Source: CBDDBK01 sp965225715 (GTDB lineage: Bacteria > Bacteroidota > Bacteroidia > Cytophagales > Flammeovirgaceae). Taken from it: a DNA stretch of 64,000 nt. The notes under the pieces are model-generated. The model searched no databases. It saw nothing but the letters and a program-made list of their open reading frames with translations, and was not told where the DNA came from. Made by a program: the position numbers and the translations under genes. Below, one piece after another: positions 45,523 to 55,224 of the stretch; positions within the stretch are counted from its first letter, which is position 1; each line of letters opens with the position of its first letter. The stretch covers positions 689,481-753,480 of the forward strand of contig CBDDBK010000004.1 in the NCBI GenBank assembly GCA_965225715.1, written 5' to 3'.

Positions 45523-46695
45523 TTATTCTTTTTTACGGCGTTGATTATTAACATTTAAACTTTCAGCATCAAAATCAGCAACAAGACCAGATGCATCTGT
45601 ATTGACTTCAGCTCCTCCACTAAAAGGTTGTAAAACAACCCAATCAAACCATCTATTATTTCCTCCATCTGCTGTTTGTGGATGAACATAACTAGCACTA
45701 GTTAAATTTATATCTGCTCTTGAAACACTAGCATCTAATAGAAGTGGGATATATTGCTCTCCATTTTGGGTGATTGCTCCACTAATAAGAAGAGGCTGCT
45801 CTGTAACATCATTGCCTGCTTGAGCATCTAAAGAAGCGCCTGCCACAGTTAAATGTACACCAAAAGAATCTGCCACAGTACCTTCATCTACAGCTTGACC
45901 TACACCATTAAAGTCTGAAAGATATAACCAATAACGAGTTCTACCTTGGTCATTATTAGTTATAAGTTTCATTACGCCATTATTTTCTACAGCACCACCA
46001 TTAGTCCTATCTTGTATGGTAAAAGCATTCCAGATTTTTTTTCTTGGGAAAAGATTAGTAGCATCTAAATCAGCAACAACATTTCGAGCTGTGGAATCTC
46101 CTCCAACAGGGAAAAAGACTACCCAATCGTAGAAACGCCCTGCTTCACCAGTGCTCAGTGTAGCCTGAGTAGGTGCATTAGGCAGAGGAATATAAATAGT
46201 ACCACTTGTTTTTACAATACTATCAAGCAATATAGGTTGTTCCCCTGCGTCAAACTGATGTTGAGCTGTTATTGTGGCACCTGCCACAGTTTGATACACA
46301 AGAAAACTATCACTACGTGCATCATTATCAACATTAAATCCATCTAATTTATAAAAATAATAACCAAAATCATCTCTAACTAGACTTGCTAATCCAATAC
46401 CCAAATCGCCGGGATCGTTGTTGGTTCTACGATCTTCAATATAAAAATTATTCCAAACTGTTGTTGGAATACCCGTAGGAGAAACACCTTGCGGTGGTCG
46501 AGCACCGTCGGCACCGTCGGCACCGTCGGCACCGTCGGCACCATCAGCACCATTGGTGCCAGCAGCACCAGCAGGTCCAGCAGCACCAGCAGGTCCAGTA
46601 GCACCATCAGAACCAGCAGGTCCTTCACAACTTACCAAAGAAGTGAACATTACTATTCCTATTAAACATACTAAGAGCTTGATGTACAATTTCAT
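45523..46695 (-). CDS. Collagen-like-repeat surface lipoprotein
   Basis: 390 residues. The signal peptide ends in a lipobox (TSLVSC, Cys23), followed at once by ~14 Gly-X-Y triplets (GPAGAAGPAGAAG, then GAD repeats from a 9-bp tandem DNA unit). The rest is two homologous ~150-residue halves, each beginning WNxFxIxDR and containing DWVV near its end, separated by FPRKKI. I know no function. Collagen-like lipoproteins of this kind are usually on the cell surface. The gene has its own terminator. Confidence 0.8.
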   Translation of the reverse strand: MKLYIKLLVCLIGIVMFTSLVSCEGPAGSDGATGPAGAAGPAGAAGTNGADGADGADGADGADGARPPQGVSPTGIPTTVWNNFYIEDRRTNNDPGDLGIGLASLVRDDFGYYFYKLDGFNVDNDARSDSFLVYQTVAGATITAQHQFDAGEQPILLDSIVKTSGTIYIPLPNAPTQATLSTGEAGRFYDWVVFFPVGGDSTARNVVADLDATNLFPRKKIWNAFTIQDRTNGGAVENNGVMKLITNNDQGRTRYWLYLSDFNGVGQAVDEGTVADSFGVHLTVAGASLDAQAGNDVTEQPLLISGAITQNGEQYIPLLLDASVSRADINLTSASYVHPQTADGGNNRWFDWVVLQPFSGGAEVNTDASGLVADFDAESLNVNNQRRKKE

Positions 46696-46870
46696 ATAAT
46701 AAATAATTTAAATTTATAAGTTACGTTTAAAAATGTAAATAATATTAAATATTCTGTTTTATTAAATCAATGATGATCACATTATTACTTTTGACTTATA
46801 AGTTCAAGTTGTGATTATTGAGTATTCTTTAAATAACATAAAAAAAACAAAGTTTTTAAGAAAAAAGTTT

Positions 46871-47515
46871 TTACTTTAAATTTAAAGTTTTTAAAAATAA
46901 TTTTCCTCCATATCTTTGAGTAATTGGACATTTTTCTAATCTAAATCCGCGGGCAGGGCAATATTGTCTACCATAGTATATCATCTGTAAATGAATTTTT
47001 CCCCATTTTTCTTTAGGAAAGAGTTTTTTGGCATCTTTTTCAGTTTGGACTACGTTTTTTCCTTCCGATAATCCCCAACGGTACATCAAACGATGGATAT
47101 GGGTATCTACTGGAAAAGCAGGTATGTCAAAAGCTTGTGTCATAACTACAGAAGCTGTTTTGTGACCAACACCTGGTAAATATTCTAGATCTTCAAAGTT
47201 TTTAGGAACTTCACCTTTATATTTATCAATTAAAATTTTTGAAAGCCCTACTATAGCTTTAGATTTTTGAGGTGAAAGACCACAGGGACGAATGATTTGT
47301 TGTATTGTTTCTTGTTTTAATTTTATCATATCTCTTGGATTATTTGCCAATTTAAAAAGTTGAGGTGTAACTTTATTTACGCGTTCATCTCTATTACGAG
47401 CTGATAATACCACAGCTACTAATAGAGTGTATGGGTCTTTATGTTCAAGAGGTATAGATGGATTAGGGAAAAAAAAATCCAACATGTCAAGAATACTTTT
47501 TATTTTATTTTTCAT
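46871..47515 (-). CDS. nth: Endonuclease III (HhH-GPD DNA glycosylase/AP lyase)
   Basis: 214 residues with the helix-hairpin-helix LPGVGHKTASVV, catalytic Lys in that motif and catalytic Asp in FPVDTHIHRL. It removes oxidised pyrimidines from DNA. The C-terminus has CPARGFRLEKCPIT, only two of the four Cys normally holding the 4Fe-4S cluster, so this version probably lacks the cluster. The last codons overlap a short CTTTAAATTTAAAG palindrome. Confidence 0.9.
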   Translation of the reverse strand: MKNKIKSILDMLDFFFPNPSIPLEHKDPYTLLVAVVLSARNRDERVNKVTPQLFKLANNPRDMIKLKQETIQQIIRPCGLSPQKSKAIVGLSKILIDKYKGEVPKNFEDLEYLPGVGHKTASVVMTQAFDIPAFPVDTHIHRLMYRWGLSEGKNVVQTEKDAKKLFPKEKWGKIHLQMIYYGRQYCPARGFRLEKCPITQRYGGKLFLKTLNLK

Positions 47516-47597
47516 ATATTAAAATATTTAACGGGTTTTGAACAAAATATTTTTAGCTGTTCGTAAAATAATTGGAGAGATACAATCGGAAGTAAAA

Positions 47598-48362
47598 TTA
47601 ATAACAGTATTTAAAATTGTTCATTTGTTTTTCAGATTTTATACCTTTACGCGTCACAAAAAGGGTTTGATGACCTCCTGTAATTTCATTTTGAGGACGT
47701 CCATTTGAATAGTAATCAAGTGCTAAAGACTTTCTGCTTCGATTTATAGGGCAAGTAAGCGGATCGGGATGTCCATGATAAGAGTAATCAGTTGTCAAAA
47801 AAATTGCCATGCAATTATAAACAGGTAATTTTTTTTTAACTGACTGTTTCATCTCCCTATCCCAAAGTTCACAATGTCTTCCATAATTTTCTTTCCATTG
47901 TTTATTTAAATAAACTAAAACATTAAGTCTTCTATCTAAATTACTCATTTTATGCTTATTAAAATCAACATGTATTTTTAAAAGTCCCCCTTTTTTAATT
48001 TCATGAAAACCACCACCTTCAAAATAAAGATCTGGAAGAAGGATTTCTTCTATATTAGTTAAAATTTGTAAAAATTGTAAAAAAGGTTCTGAATTGAGAA
48101 AGTGAACAAAGTGTTTGGTTTTATTTTGAAAACGTATTTCACCTCTGGATGCTAATTTCACCTCATTAGGATTATTAAATTTGATAGTCTGACCTTGAGA
48201 TAAATCTGGAAACTCTGCTAAAACTTCTTCTAACATATCAGGATTAAAGAAATTATCAAAGTAAATATTTGGGAATGGAGATGCTGTTCTATAATTTTTG
48301 TTATACTCATCAGCGATTTTTAACAAATCTTGATAAGGTTCATTCAAATAGTAGGCATTCAT
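47598..48362 (-). CDS. 2-oxoglutarate/Fe(II)-dependent oxygenase family protein
   Basis: 254 residues of the prolyl-4-hydroxylase-like type. The HxD pair lies in LKIHVDFNKH, followed by RRLNVLVYLNKQW, the distal His in DYSYHGHP and the 2-oxoglutarate-binding Arg in NRSRKSLALDYYS. Such proteins hydroxylate a protein or small molecule; the target is unknown. The start MNAYYLNE is followed by an FPNIYFDNFF segment conserved in the family. Confidence 0.82.
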   Translation of the reverse strand: MNAYYLNEPYQDLLKIADEYNKNYRTASPFPNIYFDNFFNPDMLEEVLAEFPDLSQGQTIKFNNPNEVKLASRGEIRFQNKTKHFVHFLNSEPFLQFLQILTNIEEILLPDLYFEGGGFHEIKKGGLLKIHVDFNKHKMSNLDRRLNVLVYLNKQWKENYGRHCELWDREMKQSVKKKLPVYNCMAIFLTTDYSYHGHPDPLTCPINRSRKSLALDYYSNGRPQNEITGGHQTLFVTRKGIKSEKQMNNFKYCY

Positions 48363-48386
48363 ATCTGTAAACTAAATTTAATGATA

Positions 48387-48474
48387 TAGTCTGGTCAGTT
48401 GAAAAAAGGATTTTTAGATTTTTTAACTCATGATGATGAAAATGAATTTTTCTGAAATAATGATAGCATTGCTA
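48387..48474 (-). repeat. 89-bp mobile repeat (88 bp)
   Basis: Reads TAGTCTGGTCAGTTGAAAAA ... TAGCATTGCTA on the plus strand. Left flank TA, right flank TT. Lies between divergent genes. Confidence 0.65.
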
Positions 48475-48639
48475 TTAGAAGCTATAAAAATTTACTAAAG
48501 GTTAAGATTAATCAAGACTCTAAAAAAACTATGTAAGGATTTTACCAAATCCAACATTTTTACTTTCCTTGCAATTATAAATTTTATTTTTTAAAAAGTG
48601 ATATAAAATCACTTTAAGTCAAACATATTTTTAGCTGAC

Positions 48640-49968
48640 ATGCTTGATATTATTCGTACTATTTTTGGAATGAGTATCTTAGTAGGAATTGCCTATTTTT
48701 TTTCATCGAACAGAAAATTAGTTAACTGGCGTTTGGTTGGTTCTGGATTATTACTTCAATTTATTTTGGCTTTAGTTCTTTTGAAAATTAAATTTATAGC
48801 AATGGTTTTCAAATATATAAGTGAAGCTTTTGTCAAGTTTTTGAGCTTTGCAACTGATGGTGCTGCTTTTATTTTTGGGGGCTTGGCTTTAGACTCTAAT
48901 GTTCAGGAAAGCGCTGGACACAGTATGGGCTTTATTTTAGCTTTTCAAATTCTTCCAATTATTGTATATTTTTCGTCGATTGTTAGTGTACTTTATTATT
49001 TAGGGATTTTACAAAAAATAGTTTATGTTTTTGCTTTTTTAATGTCTAAAACAATGCGCTTGTCGGGGGCTGAAAGTCTTTGTGCTGCTGGGAATGTTTT
49101 TTTAGGACAAACAGAATCACCTCTTCTGATTAAACCTTTTATCGCTAAAATGACTCAATCAGAGCTTATGTGTTTAATGACAGGCGGATTAGCAACCATA
49201 TCAGGAACAGTATTAGGGGCTTATGTTGCCTTTTTAGGGGGAGGTGATTTTGAATCTCAAAGTATATTTGCAGGCTATTTGTTAACAGCCTCTATTATGA
49301 ATGCACCTGCAGCTGTCGTTCTTGCAAAAATTATTGTTCCTGAAACTTGTCCAGAACAAATCAATACCGGCCTTAAAATAAGTAAACAAGACCTTGGCGT
49401 AAACCTTTTAGATGCTTTGACCATAGGCATTCGAGACGGTTTACGTTTGGCTATTAATGTAGGGGCTATGCTCATGGCTTTTATAGCCTTAGTAGCTTTA
49501 CTAAATGCTATTTTAGGGGATTTTATTGGCGATAATATTCCATTTGGTTCTACATCTTTGAATGAGTGGGTAAGAATAAGCACAAATAATACTTTTGATT
49601 CTTTTTCTTTAGAATATCTTATTGGTCAAATCTTTAGAGGTATAGCTTGGTTGATTGGAGTACCTTGGCAAGACAGTTTAGCTATAGGTAGTTTACTAGG
49701 TCAAAAAACAGCTTTAAATGAATTTATAGCCTATTTAAATTTAGGAGAAATGCGAGCTAATGGTATCCTTCAAGAAAAATCCATCATTATTGCCACTTAT
49801 GCCTTATGTGGTTTTACTAATTTTTCCTCTATTGCCATCCAAATTGGGGGAATAGGTGCTTTGGTACCTTCTCGACAAAAAGACCTTTCACGTTTGGGTA
49901 TGAAAGCCTTATTAGCAGCAACAATTGCTTGTCTGATGACAGGTGCTTTAGCAGGTATGATTTTATAA
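48640..49968 (+). CDS. Concentrative nucleoside transporter (CNT/NupC family)
   Basis: 442 residues with about ten membrane helices. The family signature is clear: GNVFLGQTESPLLIKPFIAK, then ELMCLMTGGLATISGTVLGA, and a C-terminal ICGFTNFSS-like segment (LCGFTNFSSIAIQIGGIG). It imports nucleosides with Na+ or H+ across the inner membrane. It is a single-gene unit, followed 65 bp later by the Fic gene. Confidence 0.92.
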   Translation: MLDIIRTIFGMSILVGIAYFFSSNRKLVNWRLVGSGLLLQFILALVLLKIKFIAMVFKYISEAFVKFLSFATDGAAFIFGGLALDSNVQESAGHSMGFILAFQILPIIVYFSSIVSVLYYLGILQKIVYVFAFLMSKTMRLSGAESLCAAGNVFLGQTESPLLIKPFIAKMTQSELMCLMTGGLATISGTVLGAYVAFLGGGDFESQSIFAGYLLTASIMNAPAAVVLAKIIVPETCPEQINTGLKISKQDLGVNLLDALTIGIRDGLRLAINVGAMLMAFIALVALLNAILGDFIGDNIPFGSTSLNEWVRISTNNTFDSFSLEYLIGQIFRGIAWLIGVPWQDSLAIGSLLGQKTALNEFIAYLNLGEMRANGILQEKSIIIATYALCGFTNFSSIAIQIGGIGALVPSRQKDLSRLGMKALLAATIACLMTGALAGMIL

Positions 49969-50033
49969 GTTTAAACCATAATGCATTATTGTTTTGTATC
50001 ATGAAAATCAACGTCTAATTTAATTAAACTTCA

Positions 50034-51473
50034 ATGTCCAATTTAAAAACCGTTATAGCCGAAATAGACCGGCTTCAATCAGAAGTTAATACCTACCGCC
50101 CTTTGAATCCAGAGCAAGAAGCTCGTTTTTTTCAAAAAGTGCGTATGGAATGGAATTACAACTCCTGTAATATTGAAGGGAATATTTTGACTTATGGTGA
50201 AACTAAAGACCTACTGATGTGGGGCATAACAGCAAAAGGAAAACCTTTGAAAGACCACCTTGAAATCAACGGGCATAATGAAGCACTAGAATGGATTTTT
50301 GAGATTATCAAGGAAAAAAGTAGACCTTTAAACGAAACGTTTATTCGGGAATTGCACCAAATGATTATGCCACCTTCGCCCTTGTATAGCGATGCTATTA
50401 CTCCAGATGGCAAGCCTAGCAAAAAAGAGATTAAAATTGGGCAGTACAAAACTAGCCCTAACCATGTAAAAACCCATACCGGAGAAATATTTTATTTTGC
50501 CAGTCCCGAAGAAACCCCTGCCAAAATGTATGATTTAGTCGATTGGTTGTTAAAAGCCAATGATAAAAAAGAAGCCCACCCCTTAATACTTGCCTGTTTA
50601 TTTCATTACCGTTTTGTACGCATTCATCCTTTTGATGATGGGAATGGCAGACTGGCTCGTATACTCATGAATTTTATTCTCATGATGTATGGCTTCCCTC
50701 CCACTATTATTCCAACCAAAAGACGCGAAGCCTATATTAAGTCTCTCGAACTGGCTGACGATAATAACACAGATGCTTTTATTCTTTTTGTCGGAGAATG
50801 TTTAATCGATACTTTAAGTTTACTTTTAAAGGCTGCCAAAGGCAAATCTATAGAAGAGGATCAAGACTTAGATAAAAAAATAGCCTTGTTGGATAGGCAG
50901 TTGACAGGTTATAAAGAGAAAGAAGGCGAATTTACATTTATGGATGCAAGAATCCAAGATATATATAGTCAAAAAGAAATGAAGAAAATCCTTGAACCTC
51001 TTTTAACAAAAATGCTTGAAACATTAGGAAAATTTGATAAATATTTTTCGGAAGTAACGTTTGAAAATAGGAGAACTATAGGAAGTACTTTTTGGTCAAA
51101 AGAAAATAAAAATTTTCAAAAAAAAATTTTAAATAATATTTTTGGCAAAGGTGATAGTTATATCGAATTGGGCAACTTATACTACCGTTATTCGATATTT
51201 GAGAAATTTGGATTAGTTGAATATAGTAAAGAAATAAAAATAGAAATGTGTTTTCCAATTGATAACGAACTCAGTGATTCACCTTTCATAGAAATGAGTT
51301 ATATAAGCATTATTGCGGATAATACACTTTTTAAAAGAGAAGATGTTATAAACCGCCCCCTAACCACCGACGAAATAAACGATACATGCAGCAAAGTCGC
51401 TAACTATATGTACGGTGAAATAGAAAAGCTGATCAGACAGGAACAAGAAAAAATAAAAACTAAGAAAAAGTAG
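50034..51473 (+). CDS. Fic-family AMP transferase with N-terminal inhibitory motif
   Basis: 479 residues. The Fic core HPFDDGNGRLAR near 205-216 carries all catalytic residues. An N-terminal (S/T)xxxE(G/N) inhibitory helix is visible as SCNIEGN near 43-49, making this a class II Fic protein that keeps itself off until the helix moves. The C-terminal ~200 residues are a helical/winged-helix-like region without a known family. It transfers AMP, or another nucleotide part, onto a target protein. No antitoxin gene is adjacent. Confidence 0.88.
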   Translation: MSNLKTVIAEIDRLQSEVNTYRPLNPEQEARFFQKVRMEWNYNSCNIEGNILTYGETKDLLMWGITAKGKPLKDHLEINGHNEALEWIFEIIKEKSRPLNETFIRELHQMIMPPSPLYSDAITPDGKPSKKEIKIGQYKTSPNHVKTHTGEIFYFASPEETPAKMYDLVDWLLKANDKKEAHPLILACLFHYRFVRIHPFDDGNGRLARILMNFILMMYGFPPTIIPTKRREAYIKSLELADDNNTDAFILFVGECLIDTLSLLLKAAKGKSIEEDQDLDKKIALLDRQLTGYKEKEGEFTFMDARIQDIYSQKEMKKILEPLLTKMLETLGKFDKYFSEVTFENRRTIGSTFWSKENKNFQKKILNNIFGKGDSYIELGNLYYRYSIFEKFGLVEYSKEIKIEMCFPIDNELSDSPFIEMSYISIIADNTLFKREDVINRPLTTDEINDTCSKVANYMYGEIEKLIRQEQEKIKTKKK

Positions 51474-51776
51474 TTCATCGATTATCAATTTGTTTTGAGT
51501 ATTTCATAATATTATCCTTTATGCATCATTTTTAAAATACTTCGTCTTACAAGATGAATTAAAATTTAAATATCAGTTATTAAACTAATGGTATAAATAT
51601 ACCAAAGATAAAATGGCTAAGAAAAGGTATTGCAATTGCTCCATTTGAAAAAAAGATTTCTGGAGGTTAAGCAACATTTTAATTTTAAAGATGGCCATTT
51701 CTGAGATAAAAATAATATTACATAGCGTAAAAAAGATCTATATATAATTGATTATTAACATAGTTTAAATTTAAAG
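51474..51776. other. AT-rich intergenic region
   Basis: No gene. A diverged TTTGAAAAAAAGATTTCTGG at about 51643 resembles one end of the 89-bp repeat, but no complete copy is visible. Confidence 0.4.
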
Positions 51777-53150
51777 ATGCAAAATAATAATTTACCCATT
51801 GCAATTATAGGTGGCGGTCCAATAGGGCTGGCTGCTGCTGCGCACTTAATAAAACAAAATCTATCATTTATTATGTTTGAAGCAGGGTATTCTGTTGGAC
51901 AAAATATGCTGTCTTGGAGTCATGTTCGAGTATTCTCTCCTTGGAAATATAATATTGATTCCGTAGCTAAAGAATTGTTGCTACAAACTGATTGGAAAGA
52001 ACCAAATAAAAATAAATTGCCAACAGGAAAAGAATTAGTTGAAGATTATTTTCGTCCTTTAGCCAATTTACCTAGTGTAAAACCATATATTCATTTGAAT
52101 AGCAAAGTACTTTCTATAGGAAGAAAGGGCTTAGATAAAATGAAAACATGGGGGCGTGAGGATAAACCATTTTCTATTAAAGTTGAAGAAAAAGGAACTA
52201 TTAATTATTATGAAGCACAAGCGGTAATTGATGCTACAGGAACTTGGAATCAACCAAATCCAATAGGTTCTGGTGGAGTATATGCTGAAGGAGAACAAGA
52301 ATTAAAAAACCATATTTTTTATGGCATCCCTAATGTGAAAGCTAACCATTTGAAGCGCTACAAAAATAAAAATATAGTTGTAGTTGGTGGAGGGCATTCA
52401 GCCATTAATGCTTTATTGGATTTAGCAGATGTTCAAAAACAATATCCAGAAACACAACTTAATTGGGTGTTGAGAAAAGATAATATGGACAAAGTATATG
52501 GAGGGAAAAACGACGATACTCTTGAAGCTCGCGGTGCTTTAGGAATTAGAATTGAACAATTAGTTCATAGTGGAAAATTAAAGGTTTATACCCCTTTTTA
52601 TATTTTAAAATTGACCAAAAATGATAATGGAATTCAAATTGAAGGGGATTTAAATGGTAGCGTAAAAACAATTCAAAATATTGATGAAATTATAAGCAAT
52701 ACAGGATCGCGTCCCAACTTGGATATGATTCGGGAAATACGCATTAACTTAGACTCATCCATAGAATCAGTGTCCAATCTAGCAGAAATGATTGACCCCA
52801 ACATCCATAGCTGTGGAACAGTAAAACCTCATGGTGAAAAAGAATTGCGTCACCCTGAAAAAAATTTTTATATACTGGGTTCAAAAAGCTATGGAAGAGC
52901 ACCAACCTTTTTAATGGCTACAGGTTATGAACAAGTGCGTTCTATTATAGCTTATATGTCCGGTGACAAGGAAGCTGCCCAACGTGTAGAACTTAATTTA
53001 CCTGAAACTGGGGTATGCAGTACGGATTTTGATCGTGCAAAAGATGCTAATGGAGCTGGTTGCTGTGCTAGTGTTGAATTAGCTGATAATACTGTTTTAA
53101 ATTCAAACTATGCTAAAATAAAAACAGTAAAAACAAAAAGTTGCTGTTAA
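51777..53150 (+). CDS. FAD/NAD(P)-binding oxidoreductase with Cys-rich tail
   Basis: 457 residues. There are two dinucleotide-binding motifs: IGGGPIGLAAAAHL at ~10-23 and VVVGGGHSAINALLDL near 200. HVRVFSPW near 50 is typical of the flavoprotein-monooxygenase-like group. The C-terminus carries GVCSTDF, GAGCCAS and a terminal KSCC, giving paired cysteines. Similar proteins occur near arsenic/heavy-metal genes, so a metal- or thiol-linked redox role is possible. The next gene is a SigZ-like sigma factor with its own Cys-rich tail. Substrate unknown. Confidence 0.75.
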   Translation: MQNNNLPIAIIGGGPIGLAAAAHLIKQNLSFIMFEAGYSVGQNMLSWSHVRVFSPWKYNIDSVAKELLLQTDWKEPNKNKLPTGKELVEDYFRPLANLPSVKPYIHLNSKVLSIGRKGLDKMKTWGREDKPFSIKVEEKGTINYYEAQAVIDATGTWNQPNPIGSGGVYAEGEQELKNHIFYGIPNVKANHLKRYKNKNIVVVGGGHSAINALLDLADVQKQYPETQLNWVLRKDNMDKVYGGKNDDTLEARGALGIRIEQLVHSGKLKVYTPFYILKLTKNDNGIQIEGDLNGSVKTIQNIDEIISNTGSRPNLDMIREIRINLDSSIESVSNLAEMIDPNIHSCGTVKPHGEKELRHPEKNFYILGSKSYGRAPTFLMATGYEQVRSIIAYMSGDKEAAQRVELNLPETGVCSTDFDRAKDANGAGCCASVELADNTVLNSNYAKIKTVKTKSCC

Positions 53151-53181
53151 AAAAACCAGATAATACGTCTTTTGTTTATTA

Positions 53182-53270
53182 TAGTCATGTCAAATAAAAA
53201 AAGGATTTTTAGAGGTTTTAATTCATTGATTTTGAAAACGTCCGTTTCCCGAAATAAAATAGCATTGCTA
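53182..53270 (-). repeat. 89-bp mobile repeat
   Basis: Plus strand: TAGTCATGTCAAATAAAAAA ... AAATAGCATTGCTA, 89 bp, TA on both sides. Lies between the flavoprotein and sigma-factor genes. Confidence 0.75.
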
Positions 53271-53311
53271 TAACCAATTCTTTTTTATTTATTAATTTTT
53301 TTATACAAATA

Positions 53312-53854
53312 ATGCAAAATCAAATTGTTCAGTTATATAACCCTTTATTAGCTTATATACAAAAGCAAGTTAAAAACCAAGAAGATGCTGAAGATTTGAC
53401 ACAAGATGTGTTTTTTAAACTCGCGAAATCTAATAAAGATGGTATTAAAAATCTTAAAAGTTGGATATATACGATTGCTAAAAATACCATTACAGATTAC
53501 TATCGAAAAAAACAACTGCAAACAAATACGATTGAAGAAGATATATTTTTTGATTATGATAGTAATGAAAATACCGGTATAGAATTGGAAGAATGTATAA
53601 ATCTTTTTATAAATCAGTTACCAAAAGAATATAGAGAGTTAATAACTCTATCAGAACTAAAAGGAATACCTCAAAAAGAAATTGCTGAACAACTTAAGAT
53701 GAACTATGTAACAGTGCGTTCTAAAATTCAACGAGGACGCAAGAAATTGAAAGAATTATTTGAGAATTGTTGTACTATTTTACAAGGTAGTAAAGGAAGT
53801 ATTTTAGATTTTCAGACTAAAAATGAATGCAATAGTGAGTTATCTTGTTCTTAA
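53312..53854 (+). CDS. RNA polymerase sigma factor, SigZ-like
   Basis: 180 residues of an ECF-type sigma factor. Region 2 has NQEDAEDLTQDVFFKLAK and WIYTIAKNTITDYYRKK; region 4 has LPKEYRELITLSELKGIPQK then a helix-turn-helix (VRSKIQRGRKKLKELF). After region 4 comes a tail with CC near 152, a Cys about 20 residues on and a final CS, as in the SigZ group. The cysteines may sense metal or redox state. The preceding flavoprotein, also with Cys pairs, may be its partner or target. No anti-sigma gene is adjacent. Confidence 0.82.
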   Translation: MQNQIVQLYNPLLAYIQKQVKNQEDAEDLTQDVFFKLAKSNKDGIKNLKSWIYTIAKNTITDYYRKKQLQTNTIEEDIFFDYDSNENTGIELEECINLFINQLPKEYRELITLSELKGIPQKEIAEQLKMNYVTVRSKIQRGRKKLKELFENCCTILQGSKGSILDFQTKNECNSELSCS

Positions 53855-53983
53855 TACTTTAGAAAAATCGTAGATGATAAAAAAAATGATTTCTGAATCT
53901 GGATATTTAGATTTATCGCCTAGTAAATACTTTTTAACTTATCCTTAATATACTTTGTAAAGGGCTTTCTTATAAAAAATTTA

Positions 53984-54810
53984 GGTGGTGTTGTAGAAAG
54001 TATGATTTAAGGAAATATTTTTGATATTGAGACATTTAGAGTTAAATTTGTTCATTTGTTTCACCCAAATAAGACAAAATGACGATAGAAATAACCCTAA
54101 AATGCCCCAAATGCGAAGGGAAAGATATAAGAAAAAATGGAAGAACTAAAAGGAAGAAGCAAAATTATGAGTGTAAAAGCTACGGTCGGCAGTTTATAGC
54201 TCCTCAAGAGCTGAGTTATCGAGGGTGTCAAAAAGGAATAACTGAGCGGGTTAAACATATGCTTGTCAGACGAGTAGGTATTAGGGATATTTCTGAATTA
54301 GAAGGTATTAGCCCTAAAAAAGTTTTATCTATTCTTGCCAATACCACGGTTTCTATCAAGTCCAAACAACGTTTTTATGCTAGCTTAGAGGTTGATGAGC
54401 TTTGGTCTTATGTGAAAAAGAAGGGGCAGAAATACTGGTTGATTGATGCGTATTGTCGTCAGAGTGGCGAGATAGTTTCTTGGGCTTGGGGCAAGCGTGA
54501 TCGCAAAACAGTGCAGCGTCTATGGTTTAGTTTAAAGGCTCTTGGTGTTGGTTTCAAAGAAGTTTGTACCGATAACTGGGAGGCATTTAAAGGGGTCTTT
54601 GAAGATTGTAAGCATTTGATAGGCAAATGTTTTACAAAGGGTATAGCGGGTAATAATTGTCGTCTGCGTCATCGAATCAGCCGTTTAGTTCGTAGAACCT
54701 GTTGCTTTTCTAAAAAGAAGTCTAATCATCGCAAAGCCAGATGTTAGCTTTCTTTTATATCAATAACGGGCATGTGTAAAATTTGACATCATATTTTGTA
54801 TAACACCACC
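53984..54810 (+). mobile_element. IS1-family insertion sequence
   Basis: 827 bp with terminal inverted repeats GGTGGTGTTGTAGAAAGTAT at the left and, read inward, GGTGGTGTTATACAAAATAT at the right. It contains one IS1-type transposase frame. No matching target duplication is seen, so it is old or recombined. The right flank enters the middle of a partial gene. Confidence 0.85.
54079..54747 (+). CDS. IS1-family transposase, frameshifted at the 3' end
   Basis: 222 residues: an N-terminal zinc-ribbon (CPKCEGKDIRKNG, then YECKSYGRQF), a helix-turn-helix-like middle, and the DDE domain with SLEVDELWSYVKKKGQKYWL and VCTDNWEAFKGVFE. The frame ends KARC, but a one-base change restores the usual IS1 ending AFFYINNGHV just before the right terminal repeat. 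The enzyme is therefore probably altered only in its last ~12 residues. Confidence 0.82.
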   Translation: MTIEITLKCPKCEGKDIRKNGRTKRKKQNYECKSYGRQFIAPQELSYRGCQKGITERVKHMLVRRVGIRDISELEGISPKKVLSILANTTVSIKSKQRFYASLEVDELWSYVKKKGQKYWLIDAYCRQSGEIVSWAWGKRDRKTVQRLWFSLKALGVGFKEVCTDNWEAFKGVFEDCKHLIGKCFTKGIAGNNCRLRHRISRLVRRTCCFSKKKSNHRKARC

Positions 54811-54856
54811 GACTTGGGAAGTAATTTTTATAATTTCAACCTTAATAACAACTTAG

Positions 54857-55198
54857 TTGAACAACTCCCTATTTGGTGCTGATGTCAGTCAAACGGATTT
54901 TCAAACTTTTAACAATCAAACCCGTCTGATCATAGATCAACAAACGGGGACAATGGAAACGCATAAGCCTGCTCCAAAATTTAACTTTCCTGGTGCCGCA
55001 GGACTCACTCTAAACACAGGCGATTTAGCCCGACAGATTTATACCTTTAAAACCTTTGGAATGACGGGTTATAGTATGGAAAAGGCTTTAGGCAGAGGGC
55101 GTGTTTTTCAGACAGGTCAGTATAAGGGCAGGGCTTTTAGCACTCGTTTTAGAGGCAATCAATATGTGAGTTCTCAATCGGTTCTTAATTATTTTTGA
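54857..55198 (+). pseudogene. C-terminal fragment of an unknown protein next to IS1
   Basis: 113 residues beginning with a TTG; the middle reads TFKTFGMTGYSMEKALGRGR. The frame has no good start and abuts the IS1 right end, so it is most likely the 3' end of a larger gene. The last ~25 bp and the following ~95 bp are repeated at about 61190-61297. Confidence 0.35.
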
Positions 55199-55224
55199 AG
55201 AACGGGTCAGAATTTAAAGAAATC

